Below, piece after piece: positions 29,057 to 37,376 of a stretch of 64,000 nt of DNA. The stretch's first letter is position 1, and every line of letters begins with the position of its first letter. Under the pieces are notes generated by a model. It saw only the letters and a list, made by a program, of their open reading frames with translations, did not search any database and was not told the origin of the DNA. A program made the translations under genes and the position numbers. The stretch lies in NCBI GenBank assembly GCA_035293805.1, contig DATGMD010000087.1, positions 43,228 to 107,227 on the forward strand. The letters run 5' to 3'. The stretch comes from JAJPHF01 sp035293805 (lineage in GTDB: Bacteria; Chloroflexota; UBA6077; JAJPHF01).

Positions 29057-29890
29057 ATGATCCAGGACACGATCGAGACGGCAGCCGCGGCCGCGGAGCA
29101 GAAGCTGGGGCTGCTCGGCGGCTCGTTGCCGCGCTACCTGATCCTGTCGGGGTTGGCCGGGGCCTACGTCGGCCTCGGTATCGCGCTCATCTTCGCCATC
29201 GGGGCGCCCCTGGCGGCGGCTCAGTCGCCGTTCCTGAAGGTCGTCATGGGCGCGTCGTTCGGGGTCGCCCTGACACTGGTCATCTTCGCCGGCTCGGAGC
29301 TGTTCACCGGCAACGCCATGGTCCTGACGGTGGGCGCGCTCACCGGCCGCGCCGGCTGGGTGCAGCTCGCCAACCTGTGGGGCTGGTCCTACCTGGGCAA
29401 CCTGCTAGGCTCGCTCGTCGTGGCGCTGCTCGTCGCGCACTCCGGCGCGCTCGGCGGCGACCCGCAGCGCGGCTTCGTCGAGAGCGTCGCGGCGAGCAAG
29501 ATGGGCCTGTCGTTCGAGGCGGCGTTCGTGCGCGGCATCCTAGCGAACTGGCTCGTGTGCCTGGCGGTATGGTGCGCGATGCGCACGACGAGCGACGCGG
29601 CGAAGCTGGGCCTCATCTTCTGGTGCCTGTTCGCCTTTATCGGCGCGGGCTTTGAGCACAGCATCGCGAACATGACGCTGCTGGCGCTGGCGCTGTTCCA
29701 GCCACACGGCGACGCGATCTCGTGGGGTGGCTACGTGGGCAACCTCGTGCCGGTCACACTGGGGAACGTCGTGGGCGGGGCGGTGTTCGTGGGGGGCCTC
29801 TACTGGCTGGCGGCGCCGAAGCGGCGCCTGGCACCCCTGCCGAGCGCGGCGCCCGCCGCCGTGCCGACCGAGCCGGAGTTGGCCGCGTAG
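29057..29890 (+). CDS. Formate/nitrite transporter (FNT) family channel, probably nitrite
   Basis: 277 residues with six membrane segments. Both FNT signatures are present: FGVALTLVIFAGSELFTGNA and the later GAGFEHSIANM with its pore His. Members conduct formate, nitrite or hydrosulfide. The next genes are nitrite/sulfite reductase and uroporphyrinogen-III synthase, so nitrite uptake (NirC-like) is the best reading. RBS GGAGGAGGGACGG. A Pro/Ala-rich cytosolic tail ends the protein. Confidence 0.9.
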   Translation: MIQDTIETAAAAAEQKLGLLGGSLPRYLILSGLAGAYVGLGIALIFAIGAPLAAAQSPFLKVVMGASFGVALTLVIFAGSELFTGNAMVLTVGALTGRAGWVQLANLWGWSYLGNLLGSLVVALLVAHSGALGGDPQRGFVESVAASKMGLSFEAAFVRGILANWLVCLAVWCAMRTTSDAAKLGLIFWCLFAFIGAGFEHSIANMTLLALALFQPHGDAISWGGYVGNLVPVTLGNVVGGAVFVGGLYWLAAPKRRLAPLPSAAPAAVPTEPELAA

Positions 29891-29945
29891 CGCGGGCCAG
29901 GGGCCAGCGGGGCCGGCCCCTGGCGCCACAAGGAGAAGCGGGACG

Positions 29946-31511
29946 ATGAACAAGTTCGAGGAGATCAAGGCCGCGCGCGACGGGCTCGACGTGCTGCCCG
30001 ACATCGAGCGCTATGCCCACGAGGGCTGGGAGGCGATCGGCGACGACGACAAGACGCGGCTGAAGTGGTACGGCCTGTTCTTCCGCAAGCATACGCCCGG
30101 CTACTTCATGCTACGCATCCGCATCCCGAACGGCATCGCCAGCGCCGCGCAGCTTCGCACCATGGCCGACGTGGCCGACGAGTTCGGCCGCGGCGAGCTG
30201 GACGTCACCACGCGGCAGCAGGTGCAGGTCCGCTGGCTTCGCATCGCGGACGTGCCGACGATCTTCGCGCGGCTGGCGGCGGCCGGCCTGGAGCATCGCC
30301 AGACCGGCATGGACAACGTCCGCAACGTGATGGGCTGTCCGCTGGCGGGCCTGACCACTCACGAGCTGTTCGACGCCTCGCCGGTGGTGCGCGAGTACAC
30401 CGCGCGCTTCGTCGGCAACCGGGAGTTTACGAACCTGCCGCGGAAGCTCAACGTGGCGATCACCGGCTGCATGGACAACTGCCTGCACGTCGAGACGCAG
30501 GACGTGGCGCTGGGCCCCGCGCTCAAGCACACGGACGCCGGCACACTCGTGGGGTTCAACGTGCGCGTGGGCGGCAAGCAGGGCTCGGGCGGCTTCACCG
30601 CCGCGCGGTCGCTCGACGCGTTCGTGATGCGCGAGCAGGCAGCCGAGGTGTGCGCCCAGATTACCCTGCTCTACCGGGACCACGGCCCGCGCGAGACCCG
30701 CGGCCGGGCGCGGCTAGCGTTCTTGCTCGACGATTGGGGCGCGGAGCGCTTCCGGGCGGCGCTGGAGGAGCGGCTGGGCTACGCGTTGGAGCGGGGAGGG
30801 CGCGACGCGCAGACGGCGCACCACAGTGACCACCTGGGCGTGGCGCCGCAGCGCGAGCGTGGCACCTACAGCGTCGGGCTGGCGGTGCCGGTGGGACGGC
30901 TGAGCGCGGCGCAGCTTCGCGACGCGGCCGTACTGAGCGAGCACTACGGGCGCGGCCAGGCGCGGTTCACGCCGGGGCAGAACCTGATCCTGACCGACGT
31001 AGCGGACAGCGCGCTGCCGGCGCTGCTGGCGGAGCCGCTCCTGCGCGAGCTGCGCGCCGATCCGTCGCCGGCGATGCGTGGTACAGTCAGTTGCACGGGC
31101 ATCGGGCTGTGCGATCTGGCGCTGGCGGACACGAAGACGCGCGCGCTGGCGGTGGCACGGCGTCTGGAGCGCGTGCTGCCGACGACGCGGCCGTTGGCGA
31201 TCCACTGGTCGGGCTGCCCGGCGGCGTGCGGCAATCACCTGCTGGCCGACATCGGGCTTCAGGGGGGCAAGGCGCGCGTCGGCGACGAGGTGATCGAGGT
31301 GTACCAGGTGTTCGTGGGCGGGCGCTCGGGCGTAGGGGCGCGACCGGCCACGCCGGTGTTGGACAAGGTGCCGGCGGCGCAGGTGGGCGACGTGATCGAG
31401 CAGTTGGCGCGGGCGCACGCGGCGGGCCGCGACCTCGTGGCGGCCGGGCAGGAGCTAGCCGCCACGCTGGGCCAGGACGACGGCGATAACGCCGCGGCGA
31501 CGGCCGCGTAA
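29946..31511 (+). CDS. Ferredoxin-dependent nitrite (or sulfite) reductase, sirohaem/[4Fe-4S]
   Basis: 521 residues. It reduces nitrite to ammonia, or sulfite to sulfide, with six electrons. Two NIR_SIR half-domains are seen. The sirohaem/cluster ligands are in VSCTGIGLCD (CX5C) and HWSGCPAACGNH (CX3C). The first half has DVTTRQQVQVRW and NVRNVMGCPLAG. The FNT channel upstream and hemD downstream favour nitrite, with HemD feeding sirohaem synthesis. ATG at 29946 has an AAGGAG-type RBS. Confidence 0.9.
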   Translation: MNKFEEIKAARDGLDVLPDIERYAHEGWEAIGDDDKTRLKWYGLFFRKHTPGYFMLRIRIPNGIASAAQLRTMADVADEFGRGELDVTTRQQVQVRWLRIADVPTIFARLAAAGLEHRQTGMDNVRNVMGCPLAGLTTHELFDASPVVREYTARFVGNREFTNLPRKLNVAITGCMDNCLHVETQDVALGPALKHTDAGTLVGFNVRVGGKQGSGGFTAARSLDAFVMREQAAEVCAQITLLYRDHGPRETRGRARLAFLLDDWGAERFRAALEERLGYALERGGRDAQTAHHSDHLGVAPQRERGTYSVGLAVPVGRLSAAQLRDAAVLSEHYGRGQARFTPGQNLILTDVADSALPALLAEPLLRELRADPSPAMRGTVSCTGIGLCDLALADTKTRALAVARRLERVLPTTRPLAIHWSGCPAACGNHLLADIGLQGGKARVGDEVIEVYQVFVGGRSGVGARPATPVLDKVPAAQVGDVIEQLARAHAAGRDLVAAGQELAATLGQDDGDNAAATAA

Positions 31512-31514
31512 GCG

Positions 31515-32456
31515 ATGGACTCGCGCCCGACAGCTCCCGCGCTAGCCGGTGCCCCGGACGGCGCTACGCTTCCACCATCCGGGGCACCGCCGGCTGACGC
31601 GCGGCCGGCTCGGAGGGCGGAGGCGCTCGCCGGGCGCACCATCGCCCTGCTGGAGGCGCGCCGGTCGGACGAGCTGGCGCGCCTCATCGCGCAGCAGGGC
31701 GGCACCCCCTTCGTCGCCCCGGCGCTGCGCGAGGTGCCGGTCGTCGATCCCGCGCCGCTGCGGGAGTGGCTGGCTGCGCTGGGCGCCGGGCAGCTCGACG
31801 TGGCGCTCTTCCTGACGGGCGTGGGGTGCCGGGCGCTGCTCGAGCGCGCAGCGGAGGACGGCACGCTCGACGGCGTGCGGGCGGGGCTGGGGCGGGCGCG
31901 CGTGGTGGCGCGCGGCCCGAAGCCCGTGCGGGTGCTCCGCGAGTACGGCGTGCGCATCGACTTCGTACCGCCCGAGCCGAACACCTCGGCTGAGCTGCTG
32001 GCGGAGCTTAGCACCTGGGACCTGGCGGGCAAGGCCGTCGGCGTGCAGGTCTATGGCGGCACGACGCCGTTCCTGGCGCGGCTGCGCGCCGGGCTCGCCG
32101 CGCTCGGCGCGCGCGTCCACGAGGTCGCCCCCTACCGTTGGGAGGGGCCGGCCGACGACAGCGCCGTGCGGCGGCTGATCGCGGCCTGCCTGGCGGGCGA
32201 GATCGACGCGCTGCTGATCCTCAGCTCGTCGCAGGTCCACAACCTGTTCGCCGTGGCCGAGGCACACGACCAGGCGGCGGCGCTCCAGCGCGCGCTCGCC
32301 GTCCCGCGCGTGCTCGTCGCGGCGGTGGGGCCGGTGGCGGCCGAGGCGGTGGCGTCGCACGGCGTCCGAGTCGATCTGGTCCCCGACCACCCGAAGATGG
32401 GGCACCTCGTCGCCGCCCTCGGTCCCGCCCTGGCCGCGCGCCGCTCTCGCCGCTGA
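31515..32456 (+). CDS. hemD: Uroporphyrinogen-III synthase
   Basis: 313 residues. HemD cyclises hydroxymethylbilane to uroporphyrinogen III, the branch point for sirohaem, cobalamin and haem. The two-domain pattern is present: RTIALLEARRSDELARLIAQ, FLTGVGCRALLERAAED, KAVGVQVYGGTTPFLARLRA and LLILSSSQVHNLFAVAEAH. The start is 3 bases after the reductase stop. A Pro/Ala-rich head of about 35 residues makes it longer than usual. In this operon its likely job is to supply sirohaem precursor. Confidence 0.82.
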   Translation: MDSRPTAPALAGAPDGATLPPSGAPPADARPARRAEALAGRTIALLEARRSDELARLIAQQGGTPFVAPALREVPVVDPAPLREWLAALGAGQLDVALFLTGVGCRALLERAAEDGTLDGVRAGLGRARVVARGPKPVRVLREYGVRIDFVPPEPNTSAELLAELSTWDLAGKAVGVQVYGGTTPFLARLRAGLAALGARVHEVAPYRWEGPADDSAVRRLIAACLAGEIDALLILSSSQVHNLFAVAEAHDQAAALQRALAVPRVLVAAVGPVAAEAVASHGVRVDLVPDHPKMGHLVAALGPALAARRSRR

Positions 32457-32524
32457 GGCTGGTGCAGGGCCACCTGCTGCACGTAGCCAAGGCGACCACA
32501 CGGGCGACGCTGGCTACAGACCGG

Positions 32525-32854
32525 CTACAACTCGATGTCCTCCGGGTCCAGGCCACGCAGGAGGCAGAGCCAGGCACGGGCCAGCCGGCGCCCGCGGATC
32601 CGCTCCATTACGCTGTCCCGGTAGTGCCCCTCGCCGCGCGAGCACATCCCGCCGGGAAGCTTCGGGGCGCCCTTTTTCTTGGCGCGACAGCCGCAGCCCA
32701 GTGACTTTCGCTTGCGAAAGTACCAGACTGAGCGCTCACAGACACAATCGATATGGCCCAGTGGATGTACGAACTGCAGATGGACCCGCTGCGCCCGTTT
32801 CGCGTAGCGCCACGCGCGATCGCGCCGCTCGCCCCGCTTCTTGGGCTTCTCCAC
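32525..32854 (-). CDS. Small basic cysteine-rich hypothetical protein
   Basis: 109 residues from GTG 32854, with AGGAGG seven bases upstream. The middle carries HIDCVCERSVWYFRKRKSLG followed by CGCRAKKKGAPKLPGGMCSR: five Cys and a His in about 40 residues among many Lys/Arg. This looks like a zinc-binding nucleic-acid-associated fold, but I know no family. The C-terminal RLARAWLCLLRGLDPEDIEL is helical. It is convergent with hemD. Confidence 0.5.
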   Translation of the reverse strand: MEKPKKRGERRDRAWRYAKRAQRVHLQFVHPLGHIDCVCERSVWYFRKRKSLGCGCRAKKKGAPKLPGGMCSRGEGHYRDSVMERIRGRRLARAWLCLLRGLDPEDIEL

Positions 32855-32993
32855 GTCCTGGCCTCCTGTCGGCCGCGCCCGCCAGGCGCGCGCACATGAA
32901 GGCCAGGCTGTAGGGGTAGCTGAATCGCGGCAACATCTACTCACCGACGGCGGAGAGTCGGGGCGTTCGCTATTCGGATTATACTAGGCTGCC

Positions 32994-33044
32994 GGCCCAG
33001 GATGGTGTGTGTTTGGCTTCGCCAAACATACACCATCTCTGGCC
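32994..33044. repeat. Palindromic hairpin element, copy 1
   Basis: GATGGTGTGTGTTTGGC (33001-33017) pairs with GCCAAACATACACCATC (33021-33037) around TTC, with one G.T pair. Outer GGCCCAG and CTGGCC extend it. GGCCGAGTGCTTAG continues to the right. The same architecture recurs at 40865-40919. Confidence 0.7.
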
Positions 33045-33097
33045 GAGTGCTTAGGCGGAAACCGCCGCGGCCTGGCGGCGAGGGAGCGGAGGGGGAC

Positions 33098-34543
33098 ATG
33101 CGCACGCTGATCCAGGGCGGCTGGGTGGTGGGCTTCAACGGGCAGGGGCACGAGCTGATCCGCGACGGGGTCGTAGTCTACGAGGACGACCGCATCGTTC
33201 ACGTGGGCGGCCGCTTCGACGGCCAGGCGGACCGCACCATCGACGCGCGCGGCAAGCTCGTGTCGCCGGGGTTCGTGAACTGCCACCTGCACGCGGGCAG
33301 CAACGCGCCCACCATCTTCCTGATGGACCATACCAAGGCCGACTATTTCGGCAGCAACTTCATCGCCTACGGCGCCGGCCTGCGCGGCACGACGGACTCG
33401 CGGGCCACCGCCCGGGTGGACGTCGAGCAGAAGTTCGGCATCTGGGCGGCGGTGCGCGGCGGCGCGACGACGATCCTCGACGTGGGCAGCCGCAACGCCG
33501 AGGCGTTCGTCGAGATGTGCGCCGCGCTGGGGCCGCGGATGTACCTGGGGCCGGCGTTCCGCAGCTTCAACTACGTCTTCGAGCCGAACGGGCGCATCGA
33601 GTGGGAGCCCGACCACGAGGCGGGCTTTGCCGGGCTGGAGCGCGCGGTCGCCTTCGCGCGCAAGTTCGATGGCGCGCACGAGGGCCGCATCCGCTGCATG
33701 CTGTACCCGGGCCAGCTCGATACCTGCTCGGTCGATCTGCTCAAGGCCACCCGCCGCGCCGCCGACGAGACCGGCCTGCTGATGTCGCTGCACGTCGCCA
33801 TGAACCAGGTGGAGTTCCACCGCATGCTACGCGAGCACGGCCTGACGCCCATCGAGCTGGTCGCGTCCATCGGCTTCCTGGGCCCGGACGTGATCCTGGG
33901 CCACTGCGTCTTCCACAGCCGCCACTCATGGGCGCACTATCCGTACGTGGACGACCTCAAGATTCTCGCCGACAGCGGCGCCTCGGTGGCGCACGCGCCG
34001 TTCAAGTACGCGAAGATGGGCATCATGCTGGAGTCGCTGAGCCGCTACCGCGAGCTGGGCATCAACGTCGGTCTGGGCACCGACACCTACCCTGAGGACC
34101 TGATCGCGGAGATGCGCATCGCGGCGATGATGAACCGCTTTGCCGAGGGCAGTTTCCGGGTGGGCGAGCCGAAGGACGTGTTCGACTGCGCGACGCTCGG
34201 CGGCGCGCGCTTCCTGCGGCGCGACGACCTGGGCCGCCTCGCGCCGGGCGCCAAGGCCGACATCCTGATCATCAACCAGACCGGCACGCGCTACGGGGCG
34301 GTGCGCGACCCGATCAAGTCGCTGGTCGAGTGCGGCACCGGCGAGGACATCGAGACGATCGTCTGCGACGGCCGCACGCTGCTCGACCAGGGGCAGCCGC
34401 AAACGGTGGACGAGGCCGCGCTGCTGCGGCAGATCCAGGAGGCGGGCGAAGAGGTGTGGGCGGCGGTGCCGAAGTGGCACTGGCGCGGCGCCACCGTCGA
34501 CGAGGTCGTCCCCATGAGCTACCCCGTCCGCGGCGGCGCATAG
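33098..34543 (+). CDS. Amidohydrolase / chlorohydrolase-type metal-dependent hydrolase
   Basis: 481 residues, of the cytosine-deaminase/AtzA-like amidohydrolase group with a small beta-sandwich and a TIM barrel. Metal ligands: HxH in FVNCHLHAGSN, His in LLMSLHVAMN, His in ILGHCVFHS, and Asp in VGLGTDTYPED. The C-terminal LAPGAKADILIINQTG is typical. Such enzymes deaminate or hydrolyse rings, amides or guanidines, and the exact substrate is not readable. The ATG at 33098 follows GGAGGGGG; a palindromic element lies just upstream. Confidence 0.88.
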   Translation: MRTLIQGGWVVGFNGQGHELIRDGVVVYEDDRIVHVGGRFDGQADRTIDARGKLVSPGFVNCHLHAGSNAPTIFLMDHTKADYFGSNFIAYGAGLRGTTDSRATARVDVEQKFGIWAAVRGGATTILDVGSRNAEAFVEMCAALGPRMYLGPAFRSFNYVFEPNGRIEWEPDHEAGFAGLERAVAFARKFDGAHEGRIRCMLYPGQLDTCSVDLLKATRRAADETGLLMSLHVAMNQVEFHRMLREHGLTPIELVASIGFLGPDVILGHCVFHSRHSWAHYPYVDDLKILADSGASVAHAPFKYAKMGIMLESLSRYRELGINVGLGTDTYPEDLIAEMRIAAMMNRFAEGSFRVGEPKDVFDCATLGGARFLRRDDLGRLAPGAKADILIINQTGTRYGAVRDPIKSLVECGTGEDIETIVCDGRTLLDQGQPQTVDEAALLRQIQEAGEEVWAAVPKWHWRGATVDEVVPMSYPVRGGA

Positions 34544-34571
34544 GCCTCTTGTCGGCCGGTGTCTCGTCAAA

Positions 34572-34603
34572 GGCGCAGGGCGGGGAGCTCCCCGCCCTGC
34601 GCC
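34572..34603. terminator. Perfect 32-bp palindrome between convergent genes
   Basis: GGCGCAGGGCGGGGAG is followed directly by its exact reverse complement. It lies 28 bases after the amidohydrolase stop and 21 before the end of the convergent phosphoesterase. It can fold identically in either transcript, so it is a probable two-way terminator. Confidence 0.65.
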
Positions 34604-34624
34604 ATTCTCCCTTTGGACAGCCGT

Positions 34625-35434
34625 CTACGCCCGCGCCTCGGCGATGGTCGCGGCCCCGTTGGCGGGGGGCGGGGCGCCGAGCGGCTCGGTAGTCTCGGTG
34701 GGCACGACGGGCAGCTCGAAGACGCGGAACAGGCGCTCGGGGAAGGTGCGCCGCATGAGCGGCAGCGCGACGTTGTAGACGGGGATGCCGCTGCTCGTCC
34801 GGCCCTCGGGCGTGCCGTGGTGGGCGTGGCCGTGGAACACCGCCGCTACTGGGTAGCGGTTCAGCGGCTCCTCCAGCCGGCTGGAGCCGAGGAACGGGAA
34901 GATCTCGGGGGGCTCGCCTTCGACGGTGGTCTGGATCGGCGCGTAGTGCAACAGGGCCACGCGCTGCGGCGTGCGCAGCTTGGCCAGCCCCGACTCCAGC
35001 TTCAGCGACTCGTCTACCGCCTCGTGGACGAAGCGCTTGATCGTCTCCTCGCCCCACGGCTGGAGCGCCGCGCGCCCGAACCCGCCGCCGAAGCCCTTCA
35101 CGCCCGCGAACCCCACGCCGTGGGTCTCGAAGGTGTCGCCGTCCAGCATGACGACACCCGCATCGCAGAGGATCTGGACGACTTCCGTGACCCGGCCCGA
35201 CTCGTACTCGTGATTCCCCAGCACCGCGACGATGGGGATCTTCACAACAGCTAACTCTTTAGCCAGGATGCGGGCCTCTTCCGGCAGTCCGTAATCGACC
35301 AGGTCGCCGGCCAGCAGGAGCACGTCCGCGCTGTCGGCCAGGCGGGCGAAGATCGGCCCGATCAGCCCCTGCGAGTTGCGGTTGCAGTGGAGGTCCGCGA
35401 GCGCCGCGAGCCGCACCGTCTCCGTCCCCGCCAT
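34625..35434 (-). CDS. Metallophosphoesterase (calcineurin-like)
   Basis: 269 residues from ATG 35434, which has GGGAGGTG upstream. Dinuclear-metal motifs run in order: ALADLHCN (DxH), LLLAGDLVDYG (GD), VAVLGNHEYE (GNHE), LLHYAPIQ (H) and VFHGHAHHG (GHxH). The target could be a phosphodiester or phosphomonoester. A Pro/Ala-rich tail closes it. Convergent with the amidohydrolase. Confidence 0.88.
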   Translation of the reverse strand: MAGTETVRLAALADLHCNRNSQGLIGPIFARLADSADVLLLAGDLVDYGLPEEARILAKELAVVKIPIVAVLGNHEYESGRVTEVVQILCDAGVVMLDGDTFETHGVGFAGVKGFGGGFGRAALQPWGEETIKRFVHEAVDESLKLESGLAKLRTPQRVALLHYAPIQTTVEGEPPEIFPFLGSSRLEEPLNRYPVAAVFHGHAHHGTPEGRTSSGIPVYNVALPLMRRTFPERLFRVFELPVVPTETTEPLGAPPPANGAATIAEARA

Positions 35435-35617
35435 TCCCGTCACCTCCCGCGCGCGTATGCCGACCCGGGGACCGTCCAGGCTCCCCGGGCCGCCTGGGCA
35501 AGATACATGCCCGGTGGCCGCGCCGCGCGGCCAAGTGGCACGACTTCTGCCCTAGGTGCAGGACAGCCGCCGCGCGAGCCGCGGGGCCCCCCGGCGGCCA
35601 CTAATCGCGCCCAAACG

Positions 35618-35646
35618 GAGCGCCGGCGGCTCTGCCGCCGGCGCTC
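35618..35646 (+). promoter_or_regulatory. Hairpin in the leader of the nucleotidyltransferase gene
   Basis: GAGCGCCGGCGGC and GCCGCCGGCGCTC pair perfectly around TCT, 26 bases before the ATG at 35672. It could attenuate transcription, stabilise the message or terminate upstream transcripts; no U-run follows. Confidence 0.45.
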
Positions 35647-35671
35647 GGCCCAGGCGCCGAATGAGGACGGG

Positions 35672-36541
35672 ATGCAGACGCGGACGACCACTAAGGACGC
35701 ACAGCCCGCCGTCCCGCGCGCGCAAACCGACCGCCACGCGGCGCTCGTCGGCCAGGCCACGCTGGACCCGACCACCAAGGAGTTCTACTGCCAGGCGCTG
35801 CGCACGCTGCTCCAGGCGGGTGTTCCGTTCCTGGTGGGCGGCGCCTACGCCTTCGAGTGCTATACGGGGATTGCGCGGCACACCAAGGACTTCGACATCT
35901 TCTTGCGGCCGGCCGACCGCCATCGAGCACTAGAGGTCTTCGACAAGGCCGGCTACCATACTGAAATGACCTTCCCGCACTGGCTCGGCAAGGCGTTCTG
36001 CAGCGGCGACTTCATCGACGTGATCTTTAGCTCGGGCAATGGGCTGGCACGGGTCGACGACGAGTGGTTCGCCCACGCCGTCGACGCCGAGGTGCTCGGT
36101 CTGCCGCTCAAGCTCACGCCGCCCGAGGAGATGATCTGGTCCAAGGCGTTCATCCTAGAGCGCGAGCGCTACGATGGCGCCGACGTGGCGCACCTGCTGC
36201 GCGCCCAGGCCGAGCACCTGGACTGGGCACGCCTGCTACGACGCTTCGGCGACAACTGGCGCGTGCTGCTAAGCCATCTCATTCTGTTTGGCTTCATCTA
36301 TCCGACCGAGCGGGGCAAGATTCCCACGCGCGTGATGGACAAGCTGCTGCGGCGCCTCCAGCGAGAGCTACACGCGCCGCCGGCCGGGGAGCGTGTCTGC
36401 CAGGGCACGCTGGTCTCGCGCGAGCAGTACCTCGTGGACGTGGAGCGCTGGGGCTACGCGGATGCGCGCCTGCAGCCGCGTGGCAACATGACTCGCCAGG
36501 ACGTCGACCACTGGACCGCCGCGATCGACAACAAAGACTAG
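35672..36541 (+). CDS. Nucleotidyltransferase-fold protein
   Basis: 289 residues with the Pol-beta-like fold. The active loop is VPFLVGGAYAFECYTGIARH followed by TKDFDIFLRP: the GG...DxD pattern, with the two Asp of the metal site. A helical C-terminal part follows (MIWSKAFILERERYDGADVA, then RFGDNWRVLLSHLILFGFIY). Similar stand-alone proteins are often listed as nucleotidyltransferases near AbiEii-type toxins, but no partner is seen here, and the substrate is unknown. Confidence 0.72.
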   Translation: MQTRTTTKDAQPAVPRAQTDRHAALVGQATLDPTTKEFYCQALRTLLQAGVPFLVGGAYAFECYTGIARHTKDFDIFLRPADRHRALEVFDKAGYHTEMTFPHWLGKAFCSGDFIDVIFSSGNGLARVDDEWFAHAVDAEVLGLPLKLTPPEEMIWSKAFILERERYDGADVAHLLRAQAEHLDWARLLRRFGDNWRVLLSHLILFGFIYPTERGKIPTRVMDKLLRRLQRELHAPPAGERVCQGTLVSREQYLVDVERWGYADARLQPRGNMTRQDVDHWTAAIDNKD

Positions 36542-36580
36542 CGCGCCTGGCGGCGCCCGGGAGCGGACGCCGCGCGGCGG

Positions 36581-36922
36581 CTACGAGCCGAGCAGGCGCA
36601 GGAGGCCGAGAGGGCTGCCGAGGGCGACGTGCGGGCTGCCGGTGAGCGCCTGCGCGAAGCCGGGCCGAGCGTCGCGACCGAGCACCAGGAGCAGGCTGCC
36701 GCGGCTGACCACCCGCACCGTGAGGCCCGCGCAAGCCAGGGCGGCGCCGGCCTGGCGCAGCCCGTCGAGCGGCCGGCCGCCCGGGCTGCCGGCGGCCCCG
36801 CTCGCCGCCTGCAGGAAGGCGCGCGGGTTGTCCACCTCGATGACCAGGTGGCGCCGGGCGGCGACGAGGCGCGCGGTCTGGCCGTCTACCGTGACCGTGA
36901 CCGCGCCCGTTAGCTCTAGCAT
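36581..36922 (-). CDS. Small hypothetical protein
   Basis: 113 residues, beta-rich at the start (LTGAVTVTVDGQTARLVAAR) and again at SRGSLLLVLGRDARPG. I do not recognise it. Downstream partner of the small gene at 36941-37144, 18 bases apart, so the two probably form one transcript. Good start spacing and strand continuity support it as real. Confidence 0.5.
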   Translation of the reverse strand: MLELTGAVTVTVDGQTARLVAARRHLVIEVDNPRAFLQAASGAAGSPGGRPLDGLRQAGAALACAGLTVRVVSRGSLLLVLGRDARPGFAQALTGSPHVALGSPLGLLRLLGS

Positions 36923-36940
36923 CGGCGCCGGCGCCGCACG

Positions 36941-37144
36941 CTAGCGCTCGGCCGACGCGCGCAGGCGCACCGTCCCGTTCAGCAGCCAGCGGGTGGGCGG
37001 GCCATCGGCGGCGCCGTCGAGCAGCACGACCACCTCCAAGTTGTCGAAGGCGCACTCGAGCGTGGCGTTCGACGCGGCGAGCGCGCTGCAAAGCTGCTCG
37101 ACAAGCTGGGGCCAGATGGGGCCAGCCGGTAGGGGCGTCGCCAT
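36941..37144 (-). CDS. Small hypothetical protein
   Basis: 67 residues from ATG 37144, with GGAGGAG nine bases upstream. Helical first half (WPQLVEQLCSALAASNATLE) and a beta second half (NLEVVVLLDGAADGPPTRWL). It and the next gene both look like small beta-rich modules. Divergent from dnaG. Function unknown. Confidence 0.5.
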   Translation of the reverse strand: MATPLPAGPIWPQLVEQLCSALAASNATLECAFDNLEVVVLLDGAADGPPTRWLLNGTVRLRASAER

Positions 37145-37220
37145 GCCGCTCTCCTCCGCGCGATAGTCGCCACGGTAGGATAGCGCATCGCGAGCGAGGC
37201 CGGGCACTGCGCACGGGCCT

Positions 37221-37248
37221 TTGCGTTGCCGTCCCCGTGTGCTATATA
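37221..37248 (+). promoter_or_regulatory. Promoter of the dnaG-rpoD operon
   Basis: TTGCGT (37221-37226), a 16-base spacer and TATATA (37243-37248), with TG at 37240-37241 giving an extended -10. It lies about 130 bases before the dnaG start. Confidence 0.6.
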
Positions 37249-37376
37249 AACCGCAAACCTGGCGGGGCAGCGACGGGGCACAGCCTCCCGCGACCGCGAG
37301 GTGGCTGACCAGCCAGGGAGCGCCGGCGGGAGCGGCACCCTGCGGCGCTCGGGCTCGGGGAGCCAGGAGTCACGGC

